Shown here in pieces: positions 1-7,191 of a stretch of DNA of 16,759 nt. The notes beneath the pieces were generated by a model. That model was not told the DNA's origin. It saw only the letters and a program-made list of their open reading frames with translations, and did not search any database. Position 1 is the stretch's first letter. Each line of letters starts with the position of its first letter. Position numbers and translations under genes: made by a program. Source of the stretch: CAYUET01 sp964443875 (GTDB lineage: Bacteria > Auribacterota > JAFGBW01); the NCBI GenBank assembly GCA_964443875.1, contig CAYUET010000045.1, positions 1 to 16,759 on the forward strand, given 5' to 3'.

Positions 1-47
1 GTATGAACAATAAAATTTTACTTTTATACATTTTATAAGGAGGTTAA

Positions 48-164
48 ATGTCTCAAACTAAATTAAGAGATGATCAAATGAGCTTTAACGTATCAACCGG
101 CCACGATCCTCTTCAGGGGAAAAGAAATCCCCCCTGTTTTCAGGGCTTCCTTCCCTGTGACTGA
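48..164 (+). pseudogene. 5' fragment of an unidentified gene, cut at a junction near 95-100
   Basis: An ATG at 48 sits four bases behind a perfect AAGGAGG Shine-Dalgarno (37-43), in DNA with only about 27% G+C. The reading frame begins MSQTKLRDDQMSFNV, which looks like a genuine protein start with a polar N-terminus, and runs to a TGA at 162-164, 38 codons in all. From roughly codon 17 on the frame is antisense to the 3' end of the glycosyltransferase gene, and G+C jumps to about 54%, so the rest of the peptide is probably not native. I read it as the first 16-18 codons of a real gene joined to foreign sequence by rearrangement, insertion or an assembly join. The family is not recognised; a faint resemblance to starts of phage tail-fibre proteins is only an impression. 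Confidence 0.5.
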
Positions 165-1196
165 AAACCACCCGATAAAAAGGGCGGCAGGAGGGATCAG
201 GAGGAGCTGGTAGTATTCGAGGAGCCTGTTCCCTTCTGCAATCAGCATGAAATACAGGAAGAGGGCAAAGACCCAGGTGTATAAAAAACAGCGGCAAGAG
301 GATAGGGAGGAATGCCGAACCCCGGCCCCAAGGCCGAGAAGAAAAAGAGTGGCCCCCACAGGAGTCAGACAGATGCTGAAAAACCTGAAGCCCAGGGTGG
401 TGATAAAATCAAAATTCTGAAAAGTTTCCCGGTTGATCCATTTGTTGAATCCTGTGTCCGCAAGAATGCCGAAACTTAAATGAGTGTTCAGATAAAGCCC
501 ATAGGCATGATAATACCAGGCGGAGGTAAAAACGGAAACACACAGAAAAATCGCCCCCCATTTCCACCAGCGGCGAAGCTTAAACCCATGGCGGTCTATC
601 ATGATTCCCATCATGGGAATAAAGAGCAGGACATTTGTGAGCTTAAGAAGCATGGCCAGTGTCAGAAAAAGAACGGCCCCTGTCCATCGCCTGGAATCCC
701 CCATCTGAACCCAGGAATAGAAATAGTAAAGCCCGGCCAGGGAAAAAAACATCATAAGGCTTTCGGGCATGAACGTGCGCGTATAAAAAATACTCAGGGG
801 GCATACCGCATAGACAAGCCCGGAAATAAGGGCGGTTTCCGGATCTTTAAAAAGCCTGAAGGAAAACAGATAAAGCAGAAGAACCGTTAAGAGGCCGAAG
901 AGAATGGAAATCATTCTTCCAAAAGACTCATCCACTTTTCCATACCCCTGATAAAGAAGAGCGACCATATAAGGGTATAAGGGGAATTCCGACTCCACAA
1001 ACCCCGGGCCGTCTTCCCTCCAGTTTACCGCAGGATAATAAAAACGCATTCCCTCCTCGTAATAATTACGGGCCATGGAAGCGGTATCCGTCTGCCTCCA
1101 GTACTGGGTGTCGGTCAGGGGATCTCGGACTCCCGGAAAGCGGAAAACCGCGGCAACCACCAGCAGCAGGAGAATTCTAAAAAGATGCTTGCTCAT
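93..1196 (-). CDS. GT39/PMT-like membrane glycosyltransferase, C-terminus probably truncated
   Basis: This 367-residue protein is an integral membrane glycosyltransferase of the GT39/ArnT-like (PMT) superfamily, which transfers sugars from polyprenyl-phosphate donors on the outer face of the inner membrane. The first hydrophobic segment (about 5-20) is followed by an acidic periplasmic loop (RDPLTDTQYWRQTDTA, about 24-39) where this family keeps its catalytic Asp, and by an ESEFPLYPY motif typical of the group. About eight more hydrophobic segments follow. Family members of this type usually run to around 480-550 residues with a C-terminal membrane/periplasmic part; here the frame stops at VAG just after the last membrane segment, exactly where base composition changes (about 95-100). 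The gene is therefore probably cut at its 3' end. ATG at 1196 has no clear Shine-Dalgarno. It is divergent from the MFS/SpeE-like gene. Family call is firm; acceptor and donor are unknown. Confidence 0.8.
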   Translation of the reverse strand: MSKHLFRILLLLVVAAVFRFPGVRDPLTDTQYWRQTDTASMARNYYEEGMRFYYPAVNWREDGPGFVESEFPLYPYMVALLYQGYGKVDESFGRMISILFGLLTVLLLYLFSFRLFKDPETALISGLVYAVCPLSIFYTRTFMPESLMMFFSLAGLYYFYSWVQMGDSRRWTGAVLFLTLAMLLKLTNVLLFIPMMGIMIDRHGFKLRRWWKWGAIFLCVSVFTSAWYYHAYGLYLNTHLSFGILADTGFNKWINRETFQNFDFITTLGFRFFSICLTPVGATLFLLGLGAGVRHSSLSSCRCFLYTWVFALFLYFMLIAEGNRLLEYYQLLLIPPAALFIGWFSVTGKEALKTGGISFPLKRIVAG

Positions 1197-1265
1197 TCGT
1201 TTCAGTTATTCTATTTAAATTTAAAGTTTTATTCATGTTACAAATAATTTAACCAGGATGCAATC
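1197..1265. promoter_or_regulatory. Divergent promoter region
   Basis: This 69 bp AT-rich spacer separates two divergent genes and must hold both promoters. AGGA at 1255-1258 lies seven bases before the TTG start of the rightward gene and supports that start. No convincing -35/-10 pair stands out on either strand, so the call rests on gene arrangement and base composition. Confidence 0.4.
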
Positions 1266-3623
1266 TTGATCCTCCCAAGTATTCTTTTTTCCTTTTTCAT
1301 CTCCGGATTCAGTGCACTGCTTTACGAAATCGTCTGGGCCAGAATGCTCACCCTGCTTTTCGGCGCAAGCCTTTACGGGCAGAGCATTGCCCTGGGCCTT
1401 TTCATGGGGGGGCTTGCCATAGGGTCCAAAGTGATTGCCGCTCATCTTCCCAAAGCACGGCTTCCCGGACGCTGGTACGCCGTGCTTGAGGGTCTGATCG
1501 GTCTTTTCGGGGCGGCTTCGATTTTTCTTCTTCCCCTCTGTGACAAACTGGAAGGGATTCACCCTCATTTTAATCCTGTGACGGCATTCCTGATTGCCTG
1601 CCTTTTCATCCTTCCTCCCACAATCTTCATGGGGGGTACCTTCCCTGCACTTTTTAAAACACTGGAATCGCTGGGCCCTTCGGCCTCCCGGAGCCTTTCC
1701 AATCTTTCCAACCTCTACACCATCAACACCCTGGGGGCTTTGGCCGGAATTGCCTATGCCAACTATTACGGCATTCCCTCCCTTGGAATGAAAAACACCC
1801 TTCTTCTTTCCGCCCTGCTCAATCTGGACATTTTTATAATCTGCTGGATTTTTGTCAAAACACGCTCCCGGCCTGCGGATAAAACAGCCCCCCTTTGCAC
1901 CTCTGTTCCTGTGAAGCCGCTCCTTGCCATCGGCATTTCTGGTTTTCTCACCATGCTCTATGAAATTTCCTGGAGCAGGGCATTATTCTTTTCTCTGGGC
2001 TCCTCTACCTATACCTTTTCGCTGGTCATCTTTTCCTTTATTCTTGGCTTAAGCCTCGGTGCCTTCTGGATCAAATCCAAAGAAAAAAAGGAAAAGGAGA
2101 ATCTCAAAATTCTTTTCTGCGATCTTCAGCTCAAATCCCTTTTTTTCGCCGCCATCTTTATTTTCATCTCCTCCAAGCTCCCCCTCTTTTCAGGCTACCT
2201 GTTTGAATACTTTCAGGGGGTATTCTGGAAAATACACGGGGTGGAGGTTCTTCTGCTCATCCTCCTGATCTCCCCCGCCGCATTTTTCATCGGCGCCGCC
2301 TTTCCCCTGACCATTCTTTTCATGGCCGAATCTTCGCGCCCTCCTTCTGAAAAAACAGTCGGGCTTGCCTACAGCATCAATACACTCGGGTCCATCGCCG
2401 GGTCTTTCGCAACCGGGTTTATCCTGATTCCGCTTTTCGGCCCTTTTAACCTGATCTGGGGGGCCTTGATCGGCCATACCCTTTCCCTGCTCCTGATTCA
2501 CCCTTTCCCGCGCAAATCTCTTTTTTCAGGGCTCGGGGTAATCCTCAGTGCGGTCATTCTTTTTTTACTCGTTCAGTTCCATACCTATTCTGAACGGGAT
2601 CTTTTAAGCGGAGGATTTTCAAAAATTTATTCCTCTTCCGGCGATCATGTTCCGGGCTATCTGGCACGCAACAAGGCTTTTCCAAAAGCCATGGCCCTAA
2701 AGCAGAACTCCCCAAAAGAAAAGCCCCCTGAAATCATCTGGGCCCGGAATGGAATTTTAAGCCATGTGGCTGTGGGGCAGAGTGACCATTTTCACAACCT
2801 CATCCTCAATGGGAAAACAGATGCCTCGGTGGGAGATTTTCTTCTGACCGACATGCCCACCCAGACGCTTCTGGCCTTCATCCCCCTTGTGCTGTCCCCT
2901 GATCCCCAAAAGGCGCTTGTTGTCGGCTATGGCAGCGGGGTCACTGCAGGGACGCTTGGTAAGCAGGTTCCGCAGGTGGACTGTCTTGAAATCGAAGAAA
3001 ATGTCATCCGGGCTTCGCATTTTTTCAGGGAATTTAATCTGAACGCGCAAGAAAACCCGAATGTCCGGATTCACTTATGCGATGCCCGGAAATTCATCCG
3101 CACTACCCGGACCCGCTATGACCTTATTTCTGCCGAACCTTCCAACCTCTGGGTCTCCGGAGTGGCCCACCTTTTCACACGCGATTATTTCAGGGAGTGC
3201 AGGGAAATCCTCAATGAAAAGGGGGTGATGATTCAGTGGATTCATCTCTATAAACTTTCCCTTTCCGATTTTAAAACAGCGCTCAAATCTTTCACTTCCG
3301 TTTTCCCCGGCTATGAGATTTACGGCTCCTTCAACCTCAGCGATCTTTTTTTTGTCGGGTATAAAAACAAGATTCCCAAACCTGAGGCTGCGCACTTTCA
3401 AAAAATTCTGGAGGGCTTTGCCTACCGCGACTCCCTGAAGGGGATACAGATCGACAGTTTTGATTCCCTTCAGAAATTTCAGATCCTCCCTTCCCCCGAA
3501 TTTCCGGACACTTTGAAGGAGGTGTCTTTTCATACGGATGACAAACCCGTCCTTGAATACTCCGCCCCCAAAAGCATGTTCCTGACGCAAATGAAGGAAA
3601 TTTTTGAATATCTTGGGGAATAA
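1266..3623 (+). CDS. Fused MFS-like transporter / spermidine synthase-like protein
   Basis: The 785-residue product has a polytopic N-terminal part (about 1-440, roughly 12 or more hydrophobic segments in two repeats that each begin with the same signature, SGFSALLYEIVWAR near residue 14 and SGFLTMLYEISWSR near 224). A soluble C-terminal part (about 500-780) has a Rossmann methyltransferase/spermidine-synthase fold: VVGYGSG at about 551-557, an acidic LEIEENV after the second strand, DARKF, then SAEPSNLWVSG. In true spermidine synthases the corresponding position is a catalytic Asp; here it is Ser-Ala-Glu-Pro-Ser-Asn, the usual form of this fusion family, so aminopropyl transfer should not be assumed. 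The start is TTG at 1266 with AGGA seven bases upstream. The substrate of the membrane half is unknown. The gene stands alone, 158 bp before ugd. Confidence 0.85.
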   Translation: MILPSILFSFFISGFSALLYEIVWARMLTLLFGASLYGQSIALGLFMGGLAIGSKVIAAHLPKARLPGRWYAVLEGLIGLFGAASIFLLPLCDKLEGIHPHFNPVTAFLIACLFILPPTIFMGGTFPALFKTLESLGPSASRSLSNLSNLYTINTLGALAGIAYANYYGIPSLGMKNTLLLSALLNLDIFIICWIFVKTRSRPADKTAPLCTSVPVKPLLAIGISGFLTMLYEISWSRALFFSLGSSTYTFSLVIFSFILGLSLGAFWIKSKEKKEKENLKILFCDLQLKSLFFAAIFIFISSKLPLFSGYLFEYFQGVFWKIHGVEVLLLILLISPAAFFIGAAFPLTILFMAESSRPPSEKTVGLAYSINTLGSIAGSFATGFILIPLFGPFNLIWGALIGHTLSLLLIHPFPRKSLFSGLGVILSAVILFLLVQFHTYSERDLLSGGFSKIYSSSGDHVPGYLARNKAFPKAMALKQNSPKEKPPEIIWARNGILSHVAVGQSDHFHNLILNGKTDASVGDFLLTDMPTQTLLAFIPLVLSPDPQKALVVGYGSGVTAGTLGKQVPQVDCLEIEENVIRASHFFREFNLNAQENPNVRIHLCDARKFIRTTRTRYDLISAEPSNLWVSGVAHLFTRDYFRECREILNEKGVMIQWIHLYKLSLSDFKTALKSFTSVFPGYEIYGSFNLSDLFFVGYKNKIPKPEAAHFQKILEGFAYRDSLKGIQIDSFDSLQKFQILPSPEFPDTLKEVSFHTDDKPVLEYSAPKSMFLTQMKEIFEYLGE

Positions 3624-3642
3624 GCTCATTTACCCCGTCTCT

Positions 3643-3690
3643 CGCATCCCGAATCGCTGCCGCATACGCGCAAAATCCGGGCTGAACTTT
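3643..3690 (+). repeat. Solo copy of repeat hairpin IV (degenerate)
   Basis: Between the MFS/SpeE-like gene and ugd lies a 34-base segment (3648-3681) matching hairpin IV of the long repeats at 6529 and 16399: same flanks (GCATCCCGAAT on the left, GCGCAAAAT then a CGGG-type arm on the right), same length. The outer arm CCCGAAT/ATCCGGG has one mismatch and the middle of the stem is degraded. It is followed by GCTGAAC and a T-rich run (3688-3699), so it could also act as a terminator for the upstream gene. Confidence 0.6.
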
Positions 3691-3781
3691 TTTATATTTT
3701 TCAAAACGTGTCTATTTGATAAGCTCAGACTCTTCTTCAAAGAAAAACTTACTTATTAAATTAAACAGAGAAAGGCATACC

Positions 3782-5149
3782 ATGGCATTTAAAAAAAATG
3801 TTCTATGCATAGGGGCGGGTTATGTAGGCGGCCCGACCATGGCATTTTTTGCCCTAAAATGTCCGGAATACAAAATTACTGTCTGTGACATCAATGAGGA
3901 AAGGATCAACGCCTGGAATTCCGACTGTCTCCCCATTTTTGAGCCGGGACTGGATGAACTGGTAAAACAGACCCGTGGAAAAAATCTTTTTTTCCACACG
4001 GACCTTCCCACGGCCATTAAAGAGGCGGACATCATCTTTGTTTCCGTCAACACCCCCACAAAAACTTTTGGTATCGGGGCGGGAAAGGCCGCGGACCTGC
4101 AGTACCTTGAAAATGTCGCCCGCATGATTTATGAACATTCTTTTACGGATAAGATCGTGGTTGAGAAATCCACTCTTCCCGTGCGCACGGCTGAAGCCAT
4201 CTCAAGCATTTTGAACAGCAAAAACAATAAAAATATCCGCTTTGATATTGTCTCCAACCCGGAATTTCTTTCAGAAGGAACAGCGGTCAATGACATGCGG
4301 ACCCCTGACCGGATTCTGATCGGATCAGAGCAAACCCCTGAAGGCAAAAAGGCCTGTGACGCCATTGTCAAAATTTATGAGCACTGGGTGCCGGCGGAAA
4401 AAATCCTCACGACGAATCTATGGTCTTCAGAATTAACCAAACTGGTGGCCAATGCCTTCCTGGCGCAGAAGATTTCATCCATCAACTCCATTTCCGCCCT
4501 GTGTGAAAAGACAGGGGCCAATATCGATGAAGTGGCCAATGCCATCGGCAAAGATTCAAGAATCGGCCCTAAATTTCTCAAGGCAAGCGTTGGCTTCGGC
4601 GGCTCCTGTTTCCAAAAGGATATTTTAAACCTGGTTTACATTGCCGAGAGCTACGGATTACTGGAAGTTGCCGACTATTGGGCCAATGTCATAAAAATGA
4701 ATGATTACCAGGAAAACCGCTTTGTGGATAAAATGGTCAAAACCATGTTCAACACCGTTACCAACAAACGGATAGCCCTCCTGGGTTTTGCCTTCAAGGT
4801 GGACACGGGGGATACCCGCTACTCGCCGGCGATTCAGGTTGCCAGAAAGCTGATTGAAGAAAAGGCGAATCTTGTTATTTCAGACCCCAAGGCCCTTGAA
4901 AATGCAAAAAAAGATCTGATCGACTACAAGGGGTTGGTCACTTTCGAACCCGACCCCTTCAAGGCGGCCCATGGCGCACATGCCCTTGCGATTATCACCG
5001 GATGGGATCAATACAAAACCCTGGACTATAAAAAAATCTTTGACTCCATGGCCAAGCCCGCCTTTATTTTTGACGGCTGCAGAATTCTTGACCCGGACCT
5101 CCTGCAGAAAATCGGCTACAAAGTCCTGTCTGTAGGCTGCAGTGAATAA
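3782..5149 (+). CDS. ugd: UDP-glucose 6-dehydrogenase, animal-type
   Basis: Oxidises UDP-glucose to UDP-glucuronate with two NAD+ in the cytoplasm, supplying sugar for polysaccharide or lipopolysaccharide. The 455-residue protein starts with a Rossmann nucleotide motif GAGYVGG (12-18), contains VNTPTKTFG, EKSTLPVR, NPEFLSEGTA and the catalytic FGGSCFQKD loop with the nucleophile at Cys276. From memory, the sequence follows human UGDH closely over the whole length and Cys276 has the same number as in the human enzyme, which also supports the ATG at 3782 (AAAGG upstream) over a TTG at 3716 that would add 22 unmatched residues. It lacks the extended C-terminal tail of animal enzymes. The bacterial Ugd/TuaD type is shorter and diverges more, so this belongs to the long animal-like clade that also occurs in some bacteria. 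An anion permease follows 44 bases later. Confidence 0.96.
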   Translation: MAFKKNVLCIGAGYVGGPTMAFFALKCPEYKITVCDINEERINAWNSDCLPIFEPGLDELVKQTRGKNLFFHTDLPTAIKEADIIFVSVNTPTKTFGIGAGKAADLQYLENVARMIYEHSFTDKIVVEKSTLPVRTAEAISSILNSKNNKNIRFDIVSNPEFLSEGTAVNDMRTPDRILIGSEQTPEGKKACDAIVKIYEHWVPAEKILTTNLWSSELTKLVANAFLAQKISSINSISALCEKTGANIDEVANAIGKDSRIGPKFLKASVGFGGSCFQKDILNLVYIAESYGLLEVADYWANVIKMNDYQENRFVDKMVKTMFNTVTNKRIALLGFAFKVDTGDTRYSPAIQVARKLIEEKANLVISDPKALENAKKDLIDYKGLVTFEPDPFKAAHGAHALAIITGWDQYKTLDYKKIFDSMAKPAFIFDGCRILDPDLLQKIGYKVLSVGCSE

Positions 5150-5193
5150 AATGACTTTGACCCCAAAATTAAATTAAAGGGAACTGCCTGCGC

Positions 5194-6429
5194 ATGCTCC
5201 CTATCCTGATACTGTTCCTTGTATTTGTGCTCATCGCCGTGCGGCAGGTGGGAACTGTACGCTTTGAAATCTGGCAGGTGATGGCTCTTGGCGCGGCGGC
5301 GGCGCTCCTTACCGGGGGCATTTCCCTTCAAGACGCTTTTAAAGCCATTAACTTTGATGTGATGTTTTTCCTCTTCGGCATGTTTGCCGCCGGGCAGGTT
5401 CTGGAACAAAGCGGCTGGCTGGCGCATGAAGAATACAGAATTTTCAAACGTGCCCGTACCGAAGAAACCCTCCTGCTTGCGCTTGTCTTCTTCATGGGCC
5501 TTGCCTCCGCTTTTCTCATGAACGACACCCTGGCCATCATCGGCACCCCTGTTGTACTTCTGCTCGCCCGAAAGCACTCTATCGCCCCTAAAGCCCTTCT
5601 CTTGGCGCTGGCCTTCTCCATCACCATAGGCAGCGTCATGAGCCCCATCGGCAATCCCCAGAACCTTCTGATTGCCGTCAAAGCGCCCGTGCCTTCGCCC
5701 TTCCTGACTTTTCTTAAATACCTTGCAGTTCCCACCTTCATCAACCTCGGGGCGGTCTTTCTGCTTGTACGCCATTATTACCGGGAGGAATTCCTCTCCA
5801 TTGAACTCAGGCATTCTCAGGAGCCCATCCACAACAGGCCCATGGCGCGGCTGGCCAGGCTCACCGTCAAGATTTTAGTACTCATGATCCTCCTGAAGAT
5901 AATCGCTGTCCTTGTGAACCCGGCGCTTGATTTTCGCCTTACCTGGATCGCGCTTGCCGCAGCAGCCCCGGGCCTTCTCTTCAGCCCCCATCGCCTTAAG
6001 ATCCTGCGCAAGACCGACTGGAGCACACTTATTTTTTTCGCCTCAATGTTCATTCTCATGCAGGCCGTATGGGATACCGGAATTTTCCAGGATCTGATCA
6101 AACGTTCAGGAACCGATGTAACTGGCCTTGGCCCGATTCTGACGATCAGTGTAGGGCTCAGCCAGCTCATCTCAAATGTTCCCCTTGTTGCCCTTTACAC
6201 CCCGCTTCTCCAGCACGCAGGCGCAGACACCCACGCCTATATGGCTTTAGCCGCAGGTTCAACCTTTGCTGGAAATCTTTTTATCCTGGGCGCGGCGAGC
6301 AATATCATCATCATCCAGAACGCAGAAAAAAAATCCGGACAGACCATCACCTTTTTTGAATTCGCAAGACTCGGGGTTCCGCTTACCCTCATCAATTTGG
6401 CTGTCTACTGGTTCTTTCTCAACTTCTGA
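5194..6429 (+). CDS. SLC13 / ArsB-NhaD-type anion permease (YbiR-like)
   Basis: A 411-residue inner-membrane protein with about ten to eleven hydrophobic segments and little else. Features of the ion transporter superfamily (CitMHS/ArsB/NhaD, PF03600) are the NFDVMFFLFGMF segment early on, FLMNDTLAIIGTPVV near 110-125, and GSVMSPIGNPQN near 148-160, where the two half-repeats place a re-entrant Gly-Asn/Pro loop; a second such element (GNLFILGAASNIIII) lies near 362-376. Overall organisation resembles the uncharacterised E. coli YbiR group more than ArsB itself. No arsenic genes are nearby, so the transported anion is open. The ATG at 5194 has AAAGGG thirteen bases upstream, a rather long spacing. 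It lies 44 bases after ugd and may be cotranscribed with it, but there is no obvious functional link. Confidence 0.8.
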   Translation: MLPILILFLVFVLIAVRQVGTVRFEIWQVMALGAAAALLTGGISLQDAFKAINFDVMFFLFGMFAAGQVLEQSGWLAHEEYRIFKRARTEETLLLALVFFMGLASAFLMNDTLAIIGTPVVLLLARKHSIAPKALLLALAFSITIGSVMSPIGNPQNLLIAVKAPVPSPFLTFLKYLAVPTFINLGAVFLLVRHYYREEFLSIELRHSQEPIHNRPMARLARLTVKILVLMILLKIIAVLVNPALDFRLTWIALAAAAPGLLFSPHRLKILRKTDWSTLIFFASMFILMQAVWDTGIFQDLIKRSGTDVTGLGPILTISVGLSQLISNVPLVALYTPLLQHAGADTHAYMALAAGSTFAGNLFILGAASNIIIIQNAEKKSGQTITFFEFARLGVPLTLINLAVYWFFLNF

Positions 6430-6449
6430 TCTTCCAGTGTAATGCACAC

Positions 6450-6470
6450 GTACATTATATGTACTTTTTA
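6450..6470 (+). terminator. Possible weak terminator after the permease gene
   Basis: GTACAT (6450-6455) and ATGTAC (6459-6464) form a perfect six-pair stem with a three-base loop, followed at once by TTTTTA, 20 bases after the permease stop. The stem is AT-rich, so it would be weak; it could equally be a chance palindrome. Confidence 0.35.
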
Positions 6471-6472
6471 TT

Positions 6473-6501
6473 GTCATTGCGAGGCTTTGCGAAGCAATTC
6501 C
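6473..6501. repeat. Short intergenic repeat of the 'CATTGCGAG...GAAGCAAT' type
   Basis: The stretch begins GTCATTGCGAGG and ends GCGAAGCAATTCC, with ATTGC/GCAAT pairing at the ends. Sequences of this pattern recur in intergenic DNA of many bacteria. It lies just before the long repeat at 6529 and in the same gene-free stretch. Recognition is from memory of the pattern, as only one copy is visible here. Confidence 0.45.
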
Positions 6502-6528
6502 TCATGTCTTCGTTAAGCCCGGATTCAT

Positions 6529-6746
6529 TAGCCCGCATATTGCATGAAAAATCAGAAGAAATTCATCTAAACCATGATAAATCAATCCTTCCAGCCTCGC
6601 TATTGACTTCAACCTTTGGGTACAAATTGTACCCAATCCTGTATTCAGGCAAAAAACAACCTTTTGTCTGCGCAAGCCTGTTTTGACCGGGTCAAACAGG
6701 CATTGCATCCCCGAATATTTGTCGCTTACGCGCAAAATTCGGGTTA
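6529..6746 (+). repeat. Dispersed structured repeat, copy A (four hairpins)
   Basis: A 218 bp non-coding element matching 16399-16615. Its right 126 bases contain four consecutive hairpins: I at 6618-6634 (8-bp arms GGGTACAA/TTGTACCC, one-base loop), II at 6646-6670 (9-bp arms, seven-base loop), III at 6676-6701 (arms GCCTGTTTTGAC/GTCAAACAGGC, one bulge, three-base loop) and IV at 6710-6743 (14 pairs, two bulged bases, loop TTAC). The ends can pair with each other (TAGCCCG at 6529-6535 with CGGGTTA at 6740-6746). The left 89 bases are about 72% identical to the other copy without gaps, the right part about 95%. The right end touches a truncated gene. It is not coding: the single indel between copies shifts every frame. 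Confidence 0.85.
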
Positions 6747-7164
6747 GAAAATACACCTTCTGAAATCCGCAACCGGGTCATTGCGCCGATTTTTAAAAAT
6801 TGCAAACTGATAGAACAATGGGGATCAGGTTTTCGCAAGGTTTACGCTGATCTGGCCGGTTATCCCAATATTACTCTTAAAATCAACGAACCCGGACTTT
6901 CTTTTCAGGTGCAGTTTATAAAGACTGATTATGTTCCGGAAACTGAAACTCAGGAACAAACGGATGGCGTATTAAACGAGAGGATAAAAAACTCTTTTAA
7001 TAGCGATCAAAGAAAATTCAGGAATTCAGATAAAGGATCTGGCTCTAAAACTGAATCGATCAATAGATACCTTGGATAAACAGATTAAAAAATTAACGCA
7101 AATGAATCTGGTTGAGCGGCAGGGGAGTAAAAAACCGGCGGATACCCGATTGTTGGAGCTGTGA
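6744..7164 (+). pseudogene. 3' remnant of an AlbA_2/RecG-like ATP-binding transcriptional regulator, frameshifted
   Basis: Immediately right of repeat copy A an open frame without a start codon reads SEIRNRVIAPIFKN, then LIEQWGSGFRKV. This is the C-terminal ATPase-like signature (IRNP-x-IA...L-IE-x-WGSG) of proteins with an AlbA_2/Schlafen DNA-binding domain, often annotated as RecG-related helicases or putative DNA-binding proteins. The frame continues to about 6986; after a run of six A (6986-6991) homology continues in another frame with IKDLALKLNRSI and LVERQGSKK, a winged-helix terminus ending at TGA 7162-7164. One A fewer restores a single frame. The N-terminal two thirds or more are absent, replaced by the repeat. 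This is a dead gene unless it is an assembly artefact. Confidence 0.75.
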
Positions 7165-7191
7165 CGAAACACCATGAAAAATAAAGTTTGG

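Noticed and set aside
480..890. Plus-strand frame of 136 codons opposite the glycosyltransferase
   Set aside because: Basic, Pro/Lys-rich translation typical of an antisense shadow; the minus-strand frame has clear GT39 motifs.
3716..3781. TTG start giving ugd 22 extra residues
   Set aside because: The extra residues are low complexity; the ATG at 3782 has a better Shine-Dalgarno and gives the family's residue numbering (Cys276).
6529..6746. Could the structured repeat be an integron attC site?
   Set aside because: The element folds well, but its ends read TAGCCCG and CGGGTTA. The attC boxes need RYYYAAC on the left and GTTRRRY on the right; these are not present, and no integrase or cassette genes are nearby.
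6502..6756. Minus-strand reading frame across repeat copy A
   Set aside because: The equivalent frame in copy B is broken by the one-base indel, and the sequence is dominated by palindromes. It is a by-product of the repeat.
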